From positions 1 through 47,509 of the forward strand of contig CAUWCT010000049.1 in assembly GCA_963557065.1 (NCBI GenBank): 47,509 bases of DNA, read 5' to 3'. Origin of the DNA: UMGS1370 sp963557065 (GTDB lineage Bacteria > Bacillota > Clostridia > Lachnospirales > Lachnospiraceae). Position 1 is the first letter of the stretch; every line of letters starts with the position of its first letter. This document shows, in pieces, positions 24,523 to 33,162 of the stretch. Below the pieces are notes generated by a model. The model was given only the letters and a program-made list of their open reading frames with translations, did not search any database and was not told where the DNA came from. A program made the position numbers and the translations under genes.

Positions 24523-27318
24523 TTATGAAAGATATTTTTCCAGAACAGACTGAAGTCTGGCAATATCAATGGGTTTTGCAATATGTTCGTTCATACCGGA
24601 CCGGATGGCGTGGTTTACATCTTCAGCAAAGGCATTGGCTGTCATAGCCACGATGGGGATACGCTTAACATCTCTGCGATCCAGACTGCGAATAGCCGTC
24701 GCTGCACCATAACCATCCAGAATTGGCATTTGAATATCCATAAAGATCAGATCATAGTACCCTTCTGGCGCATGTTCCACCATAGATACCGCCTGACTTC
24801 CATCCTGCGCGCGTTCTGCCTCCAGTCCAGTCATCCTCAGCAGTTCAACAGCAATTTCCGCATTGATGTCATTGTCCTCTGCCACCAGAACCCTCCTGTC
24901 ATGGAACGCAATATCTTCTGAAAAGAGCGTTTCCTCTTCCTTAATTTCCGGCTGAATCACCAGTTCCCGGAAACTGGCAAGCAGACGGCTTTTGAAAAGA
25001 GGTTTGGAGAGACATTTGGTTACGCCGGCTGTCCGGGCATCTGCCTCAATCGCAGACCAGTCGCAGGCGGTAAGGATGAAGATTGGCATATCCGGACCAA
25101 CCAGTTCCCGAATAGACCTGGCGGCAGTTAAACCATCCATTTCCGGCATTTTCCAATCCAGGATAACCGCAAAGTAGTCATTGCCTCTGTTACGGCGCTC
25201 CTGAATCCGTGCAAGAGCCTCCTTACTGGAAAGACACCATTCTCCCTGCATTCCAATATCGCCAAGAAGAATGCAGGTACTGATACAGGCAGTCTTATCA
25301 TCATCTACTACCAGTACCGGCCGGCCAAGCAATCCTTCTGGCAGTTTTTCACGGTTCTCCTGAATTTTCAGGTGAATGGTAACGATAAAGCGGGAGCCTT
25401 GTCCCAGTCTGGAATCTACCTTGATACTGCCGTCCATCATGCGAATCAGGTTTTTGGTTATAGTCATGCCCAGTCCTGTACCGGTCACCTTGCTGAGGCG
25501 GCTGTCTTCTGCTCTGGCGAATGGTTCAAACAATACCTGTAAAAATTCCTCGCTCATCCCAATCCCATTGTCCTCAAAACAGAACTCGTACTCTCCATAA
25601 TTCTGACTGTGGGAAGGACGCTCCTGGATAGAGACAGAAATTTTCCCACCGTCCGGTGTGTATTTGACTGCATTGGAAATCAGATTCACAAACACCTGCT
25701 GGATACGCAGACTGTCTCCCACTACCCATTCATGTTTCAGGTCATTGACAGAGACCCGCAATGTGTGATTATGATCGTGAATCTGGGGCATAATCATGGT
25801 GATCATATTGTCAATCAGATCTGCCAGATTAAATTCTTCCTCCTGCAGTTCTATCGCACCGGCCTCAATTTTATTCATGTCCAGCACTTCGTTGATCAGA
25901 TTTAAGAGATGCCTGGAGGCGGCATTGATTTTATTCAGACAGTCTTTTACCCGCACCGGATCCTCAAGATCCATGCCAGCGATAGCCGTCATACCAACAA
26001 TCGCATTCATGGGAGTGCGGATATCATGGCTCATGCGGGAAAGAAAGTCTGTTTTGGCGGCATTCGCTGATTCCGCATACTGGTATGCCTCCTTAATCAC
26101 CTGCTGCTGATGGAGTCTCTCTGCCTTAAGCTGATCAATATCTGTCTGGTACATAATCGCCAGAGCCGGAATTCCATCCTTAAATTCAGATACCTGAAAG
26201 GTAATACGACGCCATGGATTATTATGGAGACTGGTCATATACTCCCACTCCAACCGGTGATTCCTGGACAGGGATTTCTGAAGCGATGACCTGTCGGCAA
26301 ACCGGGAAAAGGGTTCCTGAAACTCTTTTGATACCAAATCCTGCCTCATCCGCTGAACAAACTCGCTAAACCTGCCATGTTCCAATACAGGGAAAATCTG
26401 CTGCGCATGTTCCGTATAATGAAGTGTGCTGTACCGATCCTGTTCTAAATCAATCTCAAAGATGCCGATATAGTCATCCTTTATAGTCTGAAGCACTCGC
26501 TCCAGTTTATGACGGGCCTCTTCCTGCTGTTTCAAATAAGAAATATCATAAATAAGGCCAATTACCTGACCGGCTGTACCTGCATTTTTTACCCTGGTAG
26601 CCGTAACGCTGTACCAGACCAGTTCTTTTGTATTCTTATGAAAAAACTGTACCTGAACCGGTTTTTTAGAGCCTTGCGTCAGAATCTCCTTCAGGATTGC
26701 AACATCCTCACCGGGACAAAATTCCCCTGTTTCCAGCCGGGATAAAAAATTCTCATAGTAATAGCGGATTTCCTCGTTGTGAGTTCCCCCGGACGGAACA
26801 AAAATCGTATAGATATCCTTTGCTATGTCATAACAAAAGGTAAAGTGCTCCGAGGCGTAAACCATCTGGCGGTAACACTCCTGCTCGACATCCCGGAGAT
26901 AACTGTCCGTAATATTGTAATAAACCCCTACCGCAGTACCGGTCGAACAGCCATCTTCATCCAGAATTGCCCGAAATTTCAATTCCTGAATAGACTCTGT
27001 ACCGTCAGCCTGGATTAATTTTACAATGCCTCCGGCTTCCGCTTTTCCGGCAATCATGGCCTCATGGATACGAATATATTCTGCGGCAGTATCCGGGGAT
27101 ACCACTCCCAGTTCTACCATCTCATAAGGCACGCCTTTCTGTTCTACAGATATGCCAAACGCTGCTGCGGTATGTTCATCTACAAAAATAGACTGTTGTT
27201 TCGTGTCATATGTGAATACCAGGTTACCGGACATCTCTGCGGCGATCTGGAATGCTTTCATAGAACTTGAGAGTCTCTTATTTACTTCCTGCATTTCTCT
27301 TATTGTGTCTTTTTCCAT
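24523..27318 (-). CDS. Hybrid sensor histidine kinase with PAS and two receiver domains
   Basis: A 931-residue cytoplasmic hybrid kinase. Two or three PAS-like sensor segments occupy about 1-400. HisKA follows (SRMSHDIRTPMNAIVG, phospho-accepting His near 430), then HATPase_c (NAVKYTPDGG, FEDNGIGM, GTGLGMTI), then two receivers: REC1 around 665-790 (VILDWKMPEMDG, Asp near 721) and REC2 around 812-930 (LIFMDIQMPILDG, Asp near 860). No membrane segment and no HPt domain are seen, so phosphorelay needs a separate HPt protein or ends at the receivers. ATG 27318 has AAAGGAG upstream. It follows the ttcA-like gene by 49 bp and may share its transcript. The stimulus is unknown. Confidence 0.92.
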   Translation of the reverse strand: MEKDTIREMQEVNKRLSSSMKAFQIAAEMSGNLVFTYDTKQQSIFVDEHTAAAFGISVEQKGVPYEMVELGVVSPDTAAEYIRIHEAMIAGKAEAGGIVKLIQADGTESIQELKFRAILDEDGCSTGTAVGVYYNITDSYLRDVEQECYRQMVYASEHFTFCYDIAKDIYTIFVPSGGTHNEEIRYYYENFLSRLETGEFCPGEDVAILKEILTQGSKKPVQVQFFHKNTKELVWYSVTATRVKNAGTAGQVIGLIYDISYLKQQEEARHKLERVLQTIKDDYIGIFEIDLEQDRYSTLHYTEHAQQIFPVLEHGRFSEFVQRMRQDLVSKEFQEPFSRFADRSSLQKSLSRNHRLEWEYMTSLHNNPWRRITFQVSEFKDGIPALAIMYQTDIDQLKAERLHQQQVIKEAYQYAESANAAKTDFLSRMSHDIRTPMNAIVGMTAIAGMDLEDPVRVKDCLNKINAASRHLLNLINEVLDMNKIEAGAIELQEEEFNLADLIDNMITMIMPQIHDHNHTLRVSVNDLKHEWVVGDSLRIQQVFVNLISNAVKYTPDGGKISVSIQERPSHSQNYGEYEFCFEDNGIGMSEEFLQVLFEPFARAEDSRLSKVTGTGLGMTITKNLIRMMDGSIKVDSRLGQGSRFIVTIHLKIQENREKLPEGLLGRPVLVVDDDKTACISTCILLGDIGMQGEWCLSSKEALARIQERRNRGNDYFAVILDWKMPEMDGLTAARSIRELVGPDMPIFILTACDWSAIEADARTAGVTKCLSKPLFKSRLLASFRELVIQPEIKEEETLFSEDIAFHDRRVLVAEDNDINAEIAVELLRMTGLEAERAQDGSQAVSMVEHAPEGYYDLIFMDIQMPILDGYGAATAIRSLDRRDVKRIPIVAMTANAFAEDVNHAIRSGMNEHIAKPIDIARLQSVLEKYLS

Positions 27319-27367
27319 ACCCGACTCCTTTCTTCTATCTCTATGGAACAAATCATCCTGTCGCTTT

Positions 27368-28234
27368 TCAATACTCTTCTGTAAACCGATGACGGGTTCC
27401 ATCTTTTACATACCCGATACACGCGTCTAAATTGACATTTTCTGCACTCCGGAAAATATTCATATCTACATTGGGATTGATTTTCTTCAGTTCCCGGATT
27501 AATTCTTTGATCTCCTGGCGTTTGGAAGAATGTACCCCCTCTTCCATGGCCTGCTCTCTGGCAATCTGCTCGGTAAACCGGCAGGCGCACTGGAGGAAAC
27601 GAAGATGGTTATAGTCCTTCCATTCCAGGATCGCCTCTTCTTTTACCAGATATAAAGGACGGATTAACTCCATTCCGGGAAAATTCGTACTGTGAAGTTT
27701 GGGCATCATGGTATTGTACTGTCCGCCATAAAGCACGCTCATCAGCGTTGTCTCAATCGCATCATCAAAATGATGTCCCAGTGCAATCTTATTGCAGCCC
27801 AGTTCTTTTGCATGGGCATAAAGGTATCCTCTCCGCATTCTGGCACAAAGATAACAGGGCGACTGGTCCACGTCTACCACAATATCAAAAATATCCGAAT
27901 CGCAGATGCGGACAGGAATATTCATCCGTCTGGCATTTTCCTCAATGAGACGCCGGTTGTCCGGATGATACCCCGGGTCCATTACCAGAAATTGAAGTCC
28001 AAATTCCATTTTGCCATGGCGCAGAATCTCCTGCATACACTTGGCAAGCAGCATAGAGTCTTTCCCGCCTGAAATACAGACCGCAATATTATCCCCTTCC
28101 TCGATCAGATTGTACTCATTGAGAGCGCGAACAAAAGGCCGCCATATAGATTTACGGAACTGTTTGATTATGCTCTGCTCAATCGCCCTGTATTCTTCCA
28201 GCTTTTTTTCTTTGTTGTTATTTTCCTGCATCAT
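27368..28234 (-). CDS. TtcA-family tRNA thiolation protein (PP-loop ATPase)
   Basis: A 288-residue PP-loop enzyme. SGGKDSM (about residue 58) is the ATP pyrophosphatase loop, and CYLC (about 128) plus CAC further on supply the cysteines that in TtcA hold an Fe-S cluster for inserting sulfur into tRNA cytidine 32. A non-tRNA role for this clade is possible. ATG 28234 follows AAAGGTG; it overlaps the upstream cysE by 17 bp. Coupling to cysE is sensible, since cysteine is the sulfur donor for thiolation. The downstream neighbour is the hybrid kinase. Confidence 0.85.
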   Translation of the reverse strand: MMQENNNKEKKLEEYRAIEQSIIKQFRKSIWRPFVRALNEYNLIEEGDNIAVCISGGKDSMLLAKCMQEILRHGKMEFGLQFLVMDPGYHPDNRRLIEENARRMNIPVRICDSDIFDIVVDVDQSPCYLCARMRRGYLYAHAKELGCNKIALGHHFDDAIETTLMSVLYGGQYNTMMPKLHSTNFPGMELIRPLYLVKEEAILEWKDYNHLRFLQCACRFTEQIAREQAMEEGVHSSKRQEIKELIRELKKINPNVDMNIFRSAENVNLDACIGYVKDGTRHRFTEEY

Positions 28235-28910
28235 TTCCGGAATCACCTTTCTGTACCGGCTCTGTCCCATTCCCTGATAATTGTTCTACCAGAGTCTCCA
28301 GTTCCTGTATTCTTTTTTCCAATTCCTCGATTCTCCTGAGATTATGCCCCAGACTTTCCACAGAGGCATACTTCTTTTTAGGAATGGGAATGCCGTCTTT
28401 CTTGACCGGACGGGCCGGTACGCCTACTGCGGTCACATTGTTTTCAAGGGGCTTTAACAGTACCGCATTTGCAGCAATACTGCAGTTATCTCCTACCTCA
28501 AATGCGCCTAAAATCTTTGCGCCTGCGCCGACTGTCACATTATTGCCAAGAGTGGGATGACGCTTTCCCTTATTTAAACCCACGCCGCCCAGGGTCACAC
28601 CCTGATAAATAGTACAGTTATCTCCTACAACTGCAGTCTCTCCAATGACCACCCCGGCACCATGATCAATCAAAATCCCATGTCCAAGCTGAGCGCCCGG
28701 ATGGATCTCTATCAGTGTAAAAAATCGGGCCAGCTGGGAGATAAAACGGGCAATAAAAAGCATGTTGTGCCTGTAAAACCAGTGGGCAAACCGGTGCCAG
28801 ATCAACGCATGCACGCCCTGATAAAGCAGCAGCACTTCCAGCGCGCTTCTGGCTGCCGGATCTCTTGCCTGTACTGCTTTTACATCCTGCCATATATCTT
28901 TTAAAATCAT
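28218..28910 (-). CDS. cysE: Serine O-acetyltransferase
   Basis: A 230-residue left-handed beta-helix acetyltransferase (CysE/EpsC class) that makes O-acetylserine, the first step of cysteine synthesis. The N-terminal helical domain is followed by hexapeptide repeats carrying LGHGILIDHGAGVVIGETAVVG, broken in the middle by LGGVGLNKGKRHPTLG, with the catalytic His pair in these segments. It has the normal length plus an acidic, coiled C-terminal tail. The leader carries a long hairpin that can compete for the start codon region. The overlapping downstream gene is ttcA-like. Confidence 0.93.
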   Translation of the reverse strand: MILKDIWQDVKAVQARDPAARSALEVLLLYQGVHALIWHRFAHWFYRHNMLFIARFISQLARFFTLIEIHPGAQLGHGILIDHGAGVVIGETAVVGDNCTIYQGVTLGGVGLNKGKRHPTLGNNVTVGAGAKILGAFEVGDNCSIAANAVLLKPLENNVTAVGVPARPVKKDGIPIPKKKYASVESLGHNLRRIEELEKRIQELETLVEQLSGNGTEPVQKGDSGNDAGK

Positions 28911-28931
28911 ATCAGACCTGCCTTTCTGAAA

Positions 28932-28994
28932 TTACCATATCAGGTAAAAACAAGCGGCTGCGAAGCAGAGTTTTGTTTTCACCTGATATGGTAA
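28932..28994 (-). promoter_or_regulatory. Long inverted repeat in the cysE leader
   Basis: TTACCATATCAGGT (28932-28945) and ACCTGATATGGTAA (28981-28994) are perfect 14-bp arms, and the stem continues with A-rich/T-rich strands to about 22 bp. It lies 21 bp upstream of the cysE start codon. CATATCAG recurs at the start codon itself (28908-28915), so one arm could pair with either the other arm or the translation start. No U run follows, so it is not an ordinary terminator. Confidence 0.6.
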
Positions 28995-29046
28995 CGACAA
29001 AATATTTTAGCTGCCAACGGCAGCGGATACCTCTCTGAGTGTTCCT

Positions 29047-29052
29047 ATTATA
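29047..29052 (-). promoter_or_regulatory. Extended -10 promoter of cysE
   Basis: Minus-strand TGATATAAT gives an extended -10; the -35 is T-rich and weak. The leader would be about 130 nt and would include the hairpin at 29011-29025 (GCTGCC/GGCAGC) and the long inverted repeat. Confidence 0.5.
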
Positions 29053-29107
29053 TCATATGGCAGAAATGAAAAAAAGTTTTTTTCTGCGCCTGCCTCTGTA
29101 AAATATA

Positions 29108-29136
29108 TTGTATATATCTCCAAAATACTGTATACT
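29108..29136 (+). promoter_or_regulatory. Promoter of the chemoreceptor gene
   Basis: TTGTAT (29108-29113) and TATACT (29131-29136) are separated by 17 bp; the leader is about 30 nt. Confidence 0.6.
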
Positions 29137-29171
29137 GTTTTTTATACCTTTTAGAAAGCAGGAATATACAT

Positions 29172-31244
29172 ATGAAAAAAATTACATCGTTTTCAAAATT
29201 AACTGTAAAAATTCCAATCAAAATCATATCGATCATGTTGATTATTATGACCTTTTTGTCTGTATCTGTGGTATCCATGTCCCGGACAGCCACAACCAAT
29301 TCCATTGAACGCGAGGTAGATTATCTTGCGCAGATGAATGCCGCAAAAGTATCTTCCTATCTGGAAAATATGTATACGCTTTCTCAGTCTATGGCAAAAG
29401 AAATACAGCGCTATGGCAAATTCGGCCGCAGTATTGCGGAACCGATTCTCATAGAATCTTTAAATACCGCTCTGGACAGTGACAAAATTTTTGGCGCGTA
29501 TTTCGCCTTTGAACCGGGGCTCTTTTTTCCGGGAACGCCCAAAGGTCTGTCTTATTATGCGTATCGCAATGGCGGTGAAGTAGCGGTAGACATTCTGACT
29601 GATTACGATGTATACTCTGCCGCCGATTACTATATCGGTGCACGTGATTCCATGGCAACCTATGTTACAGAGCCATATCCATATGAATTAACAAATGGCG
29701 AAACCGTCTGGCTGATTACCCTGAGCACACCTTTAGTCAATGATAAAGGTGAATTTGTGGGCGTAGCAAATTGCGACATTTTGGCCGACAGCATTAATTC
29801 TATTGCATTTGATAACGGCGGCTATCAAACTGCTTACAGCACTGTTTTGTCTCAACAGGGTATGTATATTGCCGATTCCTTTGATAAAAGCAAACAGGGA
29901 TCTTATTTTGACGGAAAAGAAAAACAGAAAGTTTTAGATGCAATCCAAACAGGCAGCGAAGTAACTATGGAAGGAGAAAATCGTTACTTTGGCAATGAAA
30001 AAGCCATCGTCACCTACATTCCGATTACCTTAAACGGTACCAACCTGCACTGGGCCAGCGGATTTGTTATAAGCAAGGGGGAAGCTTTTTCAGGCGCTAC
30101 CTGGATGACGGTTTTCATTGTCCTGACTTGTATTATAAGCATTGTTCTGCTTAGTATATTCACCCGCTCCATTATCAGACGGTCGCTTTCTCCAATTTCG
30201 TATGTTATGACCCTTGCAGATAAAATGCGAAGATGCGATCTGTCTGAGATACAGTCCGATTCCCATATGCAGCTCCCGGATGATGAACTTGGGCTGCTTG
30301 CCAATATTTTTACAGAAGTCAGCGCTGAACTGACATCTATTATTAAGGATATTAATTATTGTCTGAACAATATGGCGGCCGGAAACTTCTGCGTAGAATC
30401 CCAGTGTGAGGAACAGTATATTGGAGATTACAGCTATATCCTGCGGGATATGAAAAAAATCCGGGAAAAGCTAAGCAATACGCTGATGCATATTGAGGAA
30501 TCCTCCAGACAGGTTCAGGCCGGTTCCGATCAGATTGCGCAGGGCGCCCAAACTTTGGCGCAGGGCTCTTCCGAGCAGGCTGCCTCCGTTGAAGAACTGG
30601 CTGCTACTCTTGCAAATCTGTCAACCCGGATCAAACATACGGCGGCGGACGCAGGATTTGCCAATGAAATTGCAAAAGAAACCGGTCTTGGTATTACAGA
30701 AAGCAATCAGCAGATGCAGGAACTGTTGGCAGCTATGGATGAAATTAAAGAGTCTTCTGTTGAGATTGGCAAAATTATTAATACCATTGATAATATTGCA
30801 TTCCAGACAAATATCCTGGCGCTGAACGCCGCAGTTGAAGCAGCCCGCGCAGGTACAGCCGGAAAAGGATTTGCCGTTGTTGCCGATGAAGTCCGTAATC
30901 TGGCGTCCAAGTCTGCGGAAGCTGCCAAAAATACAACTGCCCTGATACAAAATTCCGTTACAGCTGTGGAAAACGGCAGCAAATTGGCAAATACAACTGC
31001 GGACTCTTTAGAAAAGGTTGTTGAAAAAGTCCACGATATTGAAAATAAATTTACCAGCATTGCTGCCGCTTCTGAAGAACAGGCTGACTCTGTTACCCAA
31101 ATCACACAGGGCATTGATCAGATTTCGTCGGTTGTCCAGGCCAACTCTGCAACTGCTGAGGAATCAGCGGCTGCCAGCGAAGAACTTTCCGGCCAGGCAA
31201 GCTTCCTGAAATCTTTAATGGCTCAATTTACTTTAAGATCTTAG
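29172..31244 (+). CDS. Methyl-accepting chemotaxis protein
   Basis: A 690-residue chemoreceptor. One membrane segment (about 12-36) precedes a dCache-type extracellular sensor (about 40-310, with the ISGATW-like second boundary), a second segment lies at about 314-338, then HAMP (about 340-400) and the cytoplasmic MA signalling domain. The hairpin tip motif NTIDNIAFQTNILALNAAVEAARAG (residues around 540-565) is diagnostic. No chemotaxis or flagellar gene is nearby, so signals must reach Che proteins elsewhere. AGCAGGA precedes the ATG. A bidirectional terminator follows. Confidence 0.94.
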   Translation: MKKITSFSKLTVKIPIKIISIMLIIMTFLSVSVVSMSRTATTNSIEREVDYLAQMNAAKVSSYLENMYTLSQSMAKEIQRYGKFGRSIAEPILIESLNTALDSDKIFGAYFAFEPGLFFPGTPKGLSYYAYRNGGEVAVDILTDYDVYSAADYYIGARDSMATYVTEPYPYELTNGETVWLITLSTPLVNDKGEFVGVANCDILADSINSIAFDNGGYQTAYSTVLSQQGMYIADSFDKSKQGSYFDGKEKQKVLDAIQTGSEVTMEGENRYFGNEKAIVTYIPITLNGTNLHWASGFVISKGEAFSGATWMTVFIVLTCIISIVLLSIFTRSIIRRSLSPISYVMTLADKMRRCDLSEIQSDSHMQLPDDELGLLANIFTEVSAELTSIIKDINYCLNNMAAGNFCVESQCEEQYIGDYSYILRDMKKIREKLSNTLMHIEESSRQVQAGSDQIAQGAQTLAQGSSEQAASVEELAATLANLSTRIKHTAADAGFANEIAKETGLGITESNQQMQELLAAMDEIKESSVEIGKIINTIDNIAFQTNILALNAAVEAARAGTAGKGFAVVADEVRNLASKSAEAAKNTTALIQNSVTAVENGSKLANTTADSLEKVVEKVHDIENKFTSIAAASEEQADSVTQITQGIDQISSVVQANSATAEESAAASEELSGQASFLKSLMAQFTLRS

Positions 31245-31275
31245 TTTTTTGTAAGTCGGCCATACGTAAAGCCGC

Positions 31276-31313
31276 AAAATGGCGGAGCGCTTCCATCAAC
31301 GCTCCGCCATTTT
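31276..31313. terminator. Bidirectional terminator after the chemoreceptor gene
   Basis: AAAATGGCGGAGCG pairs with CGCTCCGCCATTTT, a perfect 14-bp stem with a 10-nt loop, followed by a T run. It sits between convergent genes. Confidence 0.9.
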
Positions 31314-31332
31314 TATATTGCTCTGTGATTTT

Positions 31333-31773
31333 TTACTGAAAAATCACCGGTTCTTCCAGATACTCGGTCTTTACTACAATATACGGGCAGGACGGCTCCT
31401 TGCTGACTTCCTCTCCTTTCGCCGGTCCTATCAGTTCCGTATCAAAAATAATAGCGTTTTCTGACAGGTACAGCTGTTCCACTGTAATGCTGTATCCTCC
31501 GCTTTCCTGGGTTCCGTACCCATTTACTATGTAGAGGCCCTGATCATCGCTGTATGTCAGCTTAAAAGCTTCCTGTTTCTTTTCATTAATCATATTTAAA
31601 AGTTCTTCCGGCACATCCCCGTCGCCTGCTACCGTAAACTCCAGATCCCTCACTTTATCGGCATTTTCACTTCCCGCTCCAACTATGGCACAGCCGGTTA
31701 AAAGCCGGACCACTGCAACCCACAAAAACAATCCCATAATTACAAACAGCTTGCTGCTCATTGTTCGTTTCAT
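31333..31773 (-). CDS. Small lipoprotein, unknown function
   Basis: A 146-residue protein with an N-terminal hydrophobic segment ending in a lipobox-like LLTGC (about Cys28), followed by a soluble domain (EFTVAGDGDVPEELLNMINEKK and a later PYIVVKTEYLEEPVIFQ end). The pattern suits an exported lipoprotein of unknown role. ATG 31773 follows GGGAGGCAGG; an in-frame GTG/ATG pair upstream lacks a better site. It is separated from the downstream operon end by a strong terminator (31847-31873), so it is probably independently transcribed from near 31800. Confidence 0.7.
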   Translation of the reverse strand: MKRTMSSKLFVIMGLFLWVAVVRLLTGCAIVGAGSENADKVRDLEFTVAGDGDVPEELLNMINEKKQEAFKLTYSDDQGLYIVNGYGTQESGGYSITVEQLYLSENAIIFDTELIGPAKGEEVSKEPSCPYIVVKTEYLEEPVIFQ

Positions 31774-31846
31774 TTTCCTGCCTCCCAAAATGGTTGATTA
31801 TTACCAGTCTATTCAGAGGCAGTGACCTGTATGCAGGATTTCCTGC

Positions 31847-31873
31847 AAAAAAAGCTGCCGACGGCAGCTTTTT
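31847..31873 (-). terminator. Terminator of the PTS/mupG operon
   Basis: AAAAAGCTGCC, a 3-nt loop and GGCAGCTTTTT make a symmetric stem with U runs on both sides, just after the mupG stop. Confidence 0.88.
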
Positions 31874-31890
31874 AGGGAACCTGGCAGCTT

Positions 31891-32982
31891 TTAAACGATC
31901 TCAAACACGTGATCCGGTCTTTTTTCTAATTCATCCAAAATCCGCTTATCTGTGTCTGCAATGCGGCCAACCAGATTTCTCTGTCCATCATTTTCAATCT
32001 CGGTAAGAACAATTTCCACCTCTCCCCGGTAATGGGCCAGATTATCATTTACCACCAGCACGTCCCCTCTTGTGAAAACCGGTTTGGAACAGGTTCTTGG
32101 AACAATCTGAGTTTCTTTATAATCCATTCTGGGGAAGCTGGAACGGATGTAATACTCACTGGCATCTGTACGGCCTGTATGGGCATATCCATAAACCGCT
32201 TTTTTCTCGCTGTCAGAAAGCCCCTGTTCCGGCTCCATTTTTATGGTAGTATTGGTCAGCTTGACAGAGGACATTGCCTGCAGTTCTTCCTCTGACGCAT
32301 AAGCGTTTCCAATCAAAATATCATCAATCACCTCGCAGGCGATCATGTGGCGCACCTGGGCATCAATGGGAAGGGTCCTGTCTTCCTCCAGGGTGGGAAG
32401 TCCCTGAAATACCTGCCATGGGCCAAAGGTCTCTTTTTGCTGGCTGGATACAAATGCAGCGGTTGTCATACCCAGGCTGCTCCATTTTTCATTAAATTTG
32501 TCAAAAACAGCCTGGCTCAATCCGGAGTAACGTTCCGGATAAAAATTGTGACAAATCACCATGTTTCGCTTATCTGCCCCATGGCGAACCAGCCGTTCCA
32601 AATCCGTATCGGAACTTCCGTTAAACTCAATCCGGATGCCGTAAGGGTTACGGGTAATCAAAATATCCTGACGCTCATCAAAATGCCCGTCCAGGCGGAT
32701 AATATCCAACCCCAGTTCATGGAAAATCGTCAGATCCTCCGGAGAAGCCCCCAATGCCTCAAATACCTGGGGATTGGTATCCGCAGCCACCTCAAACCCC
32801 AAATCGTGGGCATTTTTTATAAAAGCGCCAAACTCCTTTTTGATCACTTCCGGATCGTGGCTGGCTGATAACAGACAGGTGAAAATCCTTGTAAATCCAT
32901 ACTTTGCAGCCAGTTTCATATAGGCCAGATCCTTTTCTGGTGAAGAATGTTCCGGATAAATAGAAATTCCTAATTTGTGCAT
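31891..32982 (-). CDS. mupG: 6-phospho-N-acetylmuramidase (DUF871 family)
   Basis: A 363-residue DUF871/MupG protein: TIM-barrel N-terminal domain beginning LGISIYPEHSSPEKD and a small beta-barrel C-terminus. MupG cleaves MurNAc-6-phosphate-GlcNAc, the product of PTS-imported MurNAc-GlcNAc. No murQ or murP is in the window, and here it ends an operon with a lactose-family PTS, a glycosylasparaginase and a dipeptidase, so its true substrate may be another phospho-glycoside. AGGAGG precedes the ATG. It is separated from the yitT gene by a 180-bp gap filled by the three-way-junction element at 33016-33154. Confidence 0.88.
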   Translation of the reverse strand: MHKLGISIYPEHSSPEKDLAYMKLAAKYGFTRIFTCLLSASHDPEVIKKEFGAFIKNAHDLGFEVAADTNPQVFEALGASPEDLTIFHELGLDIIRLDGHFDERQDILITRNPYGIRIEFNGSSDTDLERLVRHGADKRNMVICHNFYPERYSGLSQAVFDKFNEKWSSLGMTTAAFVSSQQKETFGPWQVFQGLPTLEEDRTLPIDAQVRHMIACEVIDDILIGNAYASEEELQAMSSVKLTNTTIKMEPEQGLSDSEKKAVYGYAHTGRTDASEYYIRSSFPRMDYKETQIVPRTCSKPVFTRGDVLVVNDNLAHYRGEVEIVLTEIENDGQRNLVGRIADTDKRILDELEKRPDHVFEIV

Positions 32983-33015
32983 AAAAATACCTCCTAATTA
33001 TACATTCCTGTAGCA

Positions 33016-33154
33016 GTTCAGCCATGCGAAGATTTAAACAGGAACAGACGTTGAAAACCTGTTTTCATAAGAATGTTCCTGTCTAAATCTTCATAGTTCG
33101 GACGCCCGGCGCTTCTTGTCCGCCACAGGCGGGCAAGAAGACGCATGGCTGAAC
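33016..33154. repeat. Three-way-junction inverted element (complete copy)
   Basis: Outer arms GTTCAGCCATGCG (33016-33028) and CGCATGGCTGAAC (33142-33154) are perfect complements. They enclose hairpin one (AAGATTTAAACAGGAAC/GTTCCTGTCTAAATCTT, 33029-33045 and 33075-33091) and hairpin two (CTTCTTGTCCGCC/GGCGGGCAAGAAG, 33112-33124 and 33128-33140). The right half recurs at 5-49. It may be a miniature mobile element or an RNA that shapes operon expression; related short matches occur at 7758-7787 and 40794-40809. Confidence 0.75.
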
Positions 33155-33162
33155 GGTTCACA

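Noticed and set aside
28911..29046. T-box leader for cysE
   Set aside because: No GGTGG-type antiterminator core or specifier loop could be placed; the inverted repeat lacks a U run.
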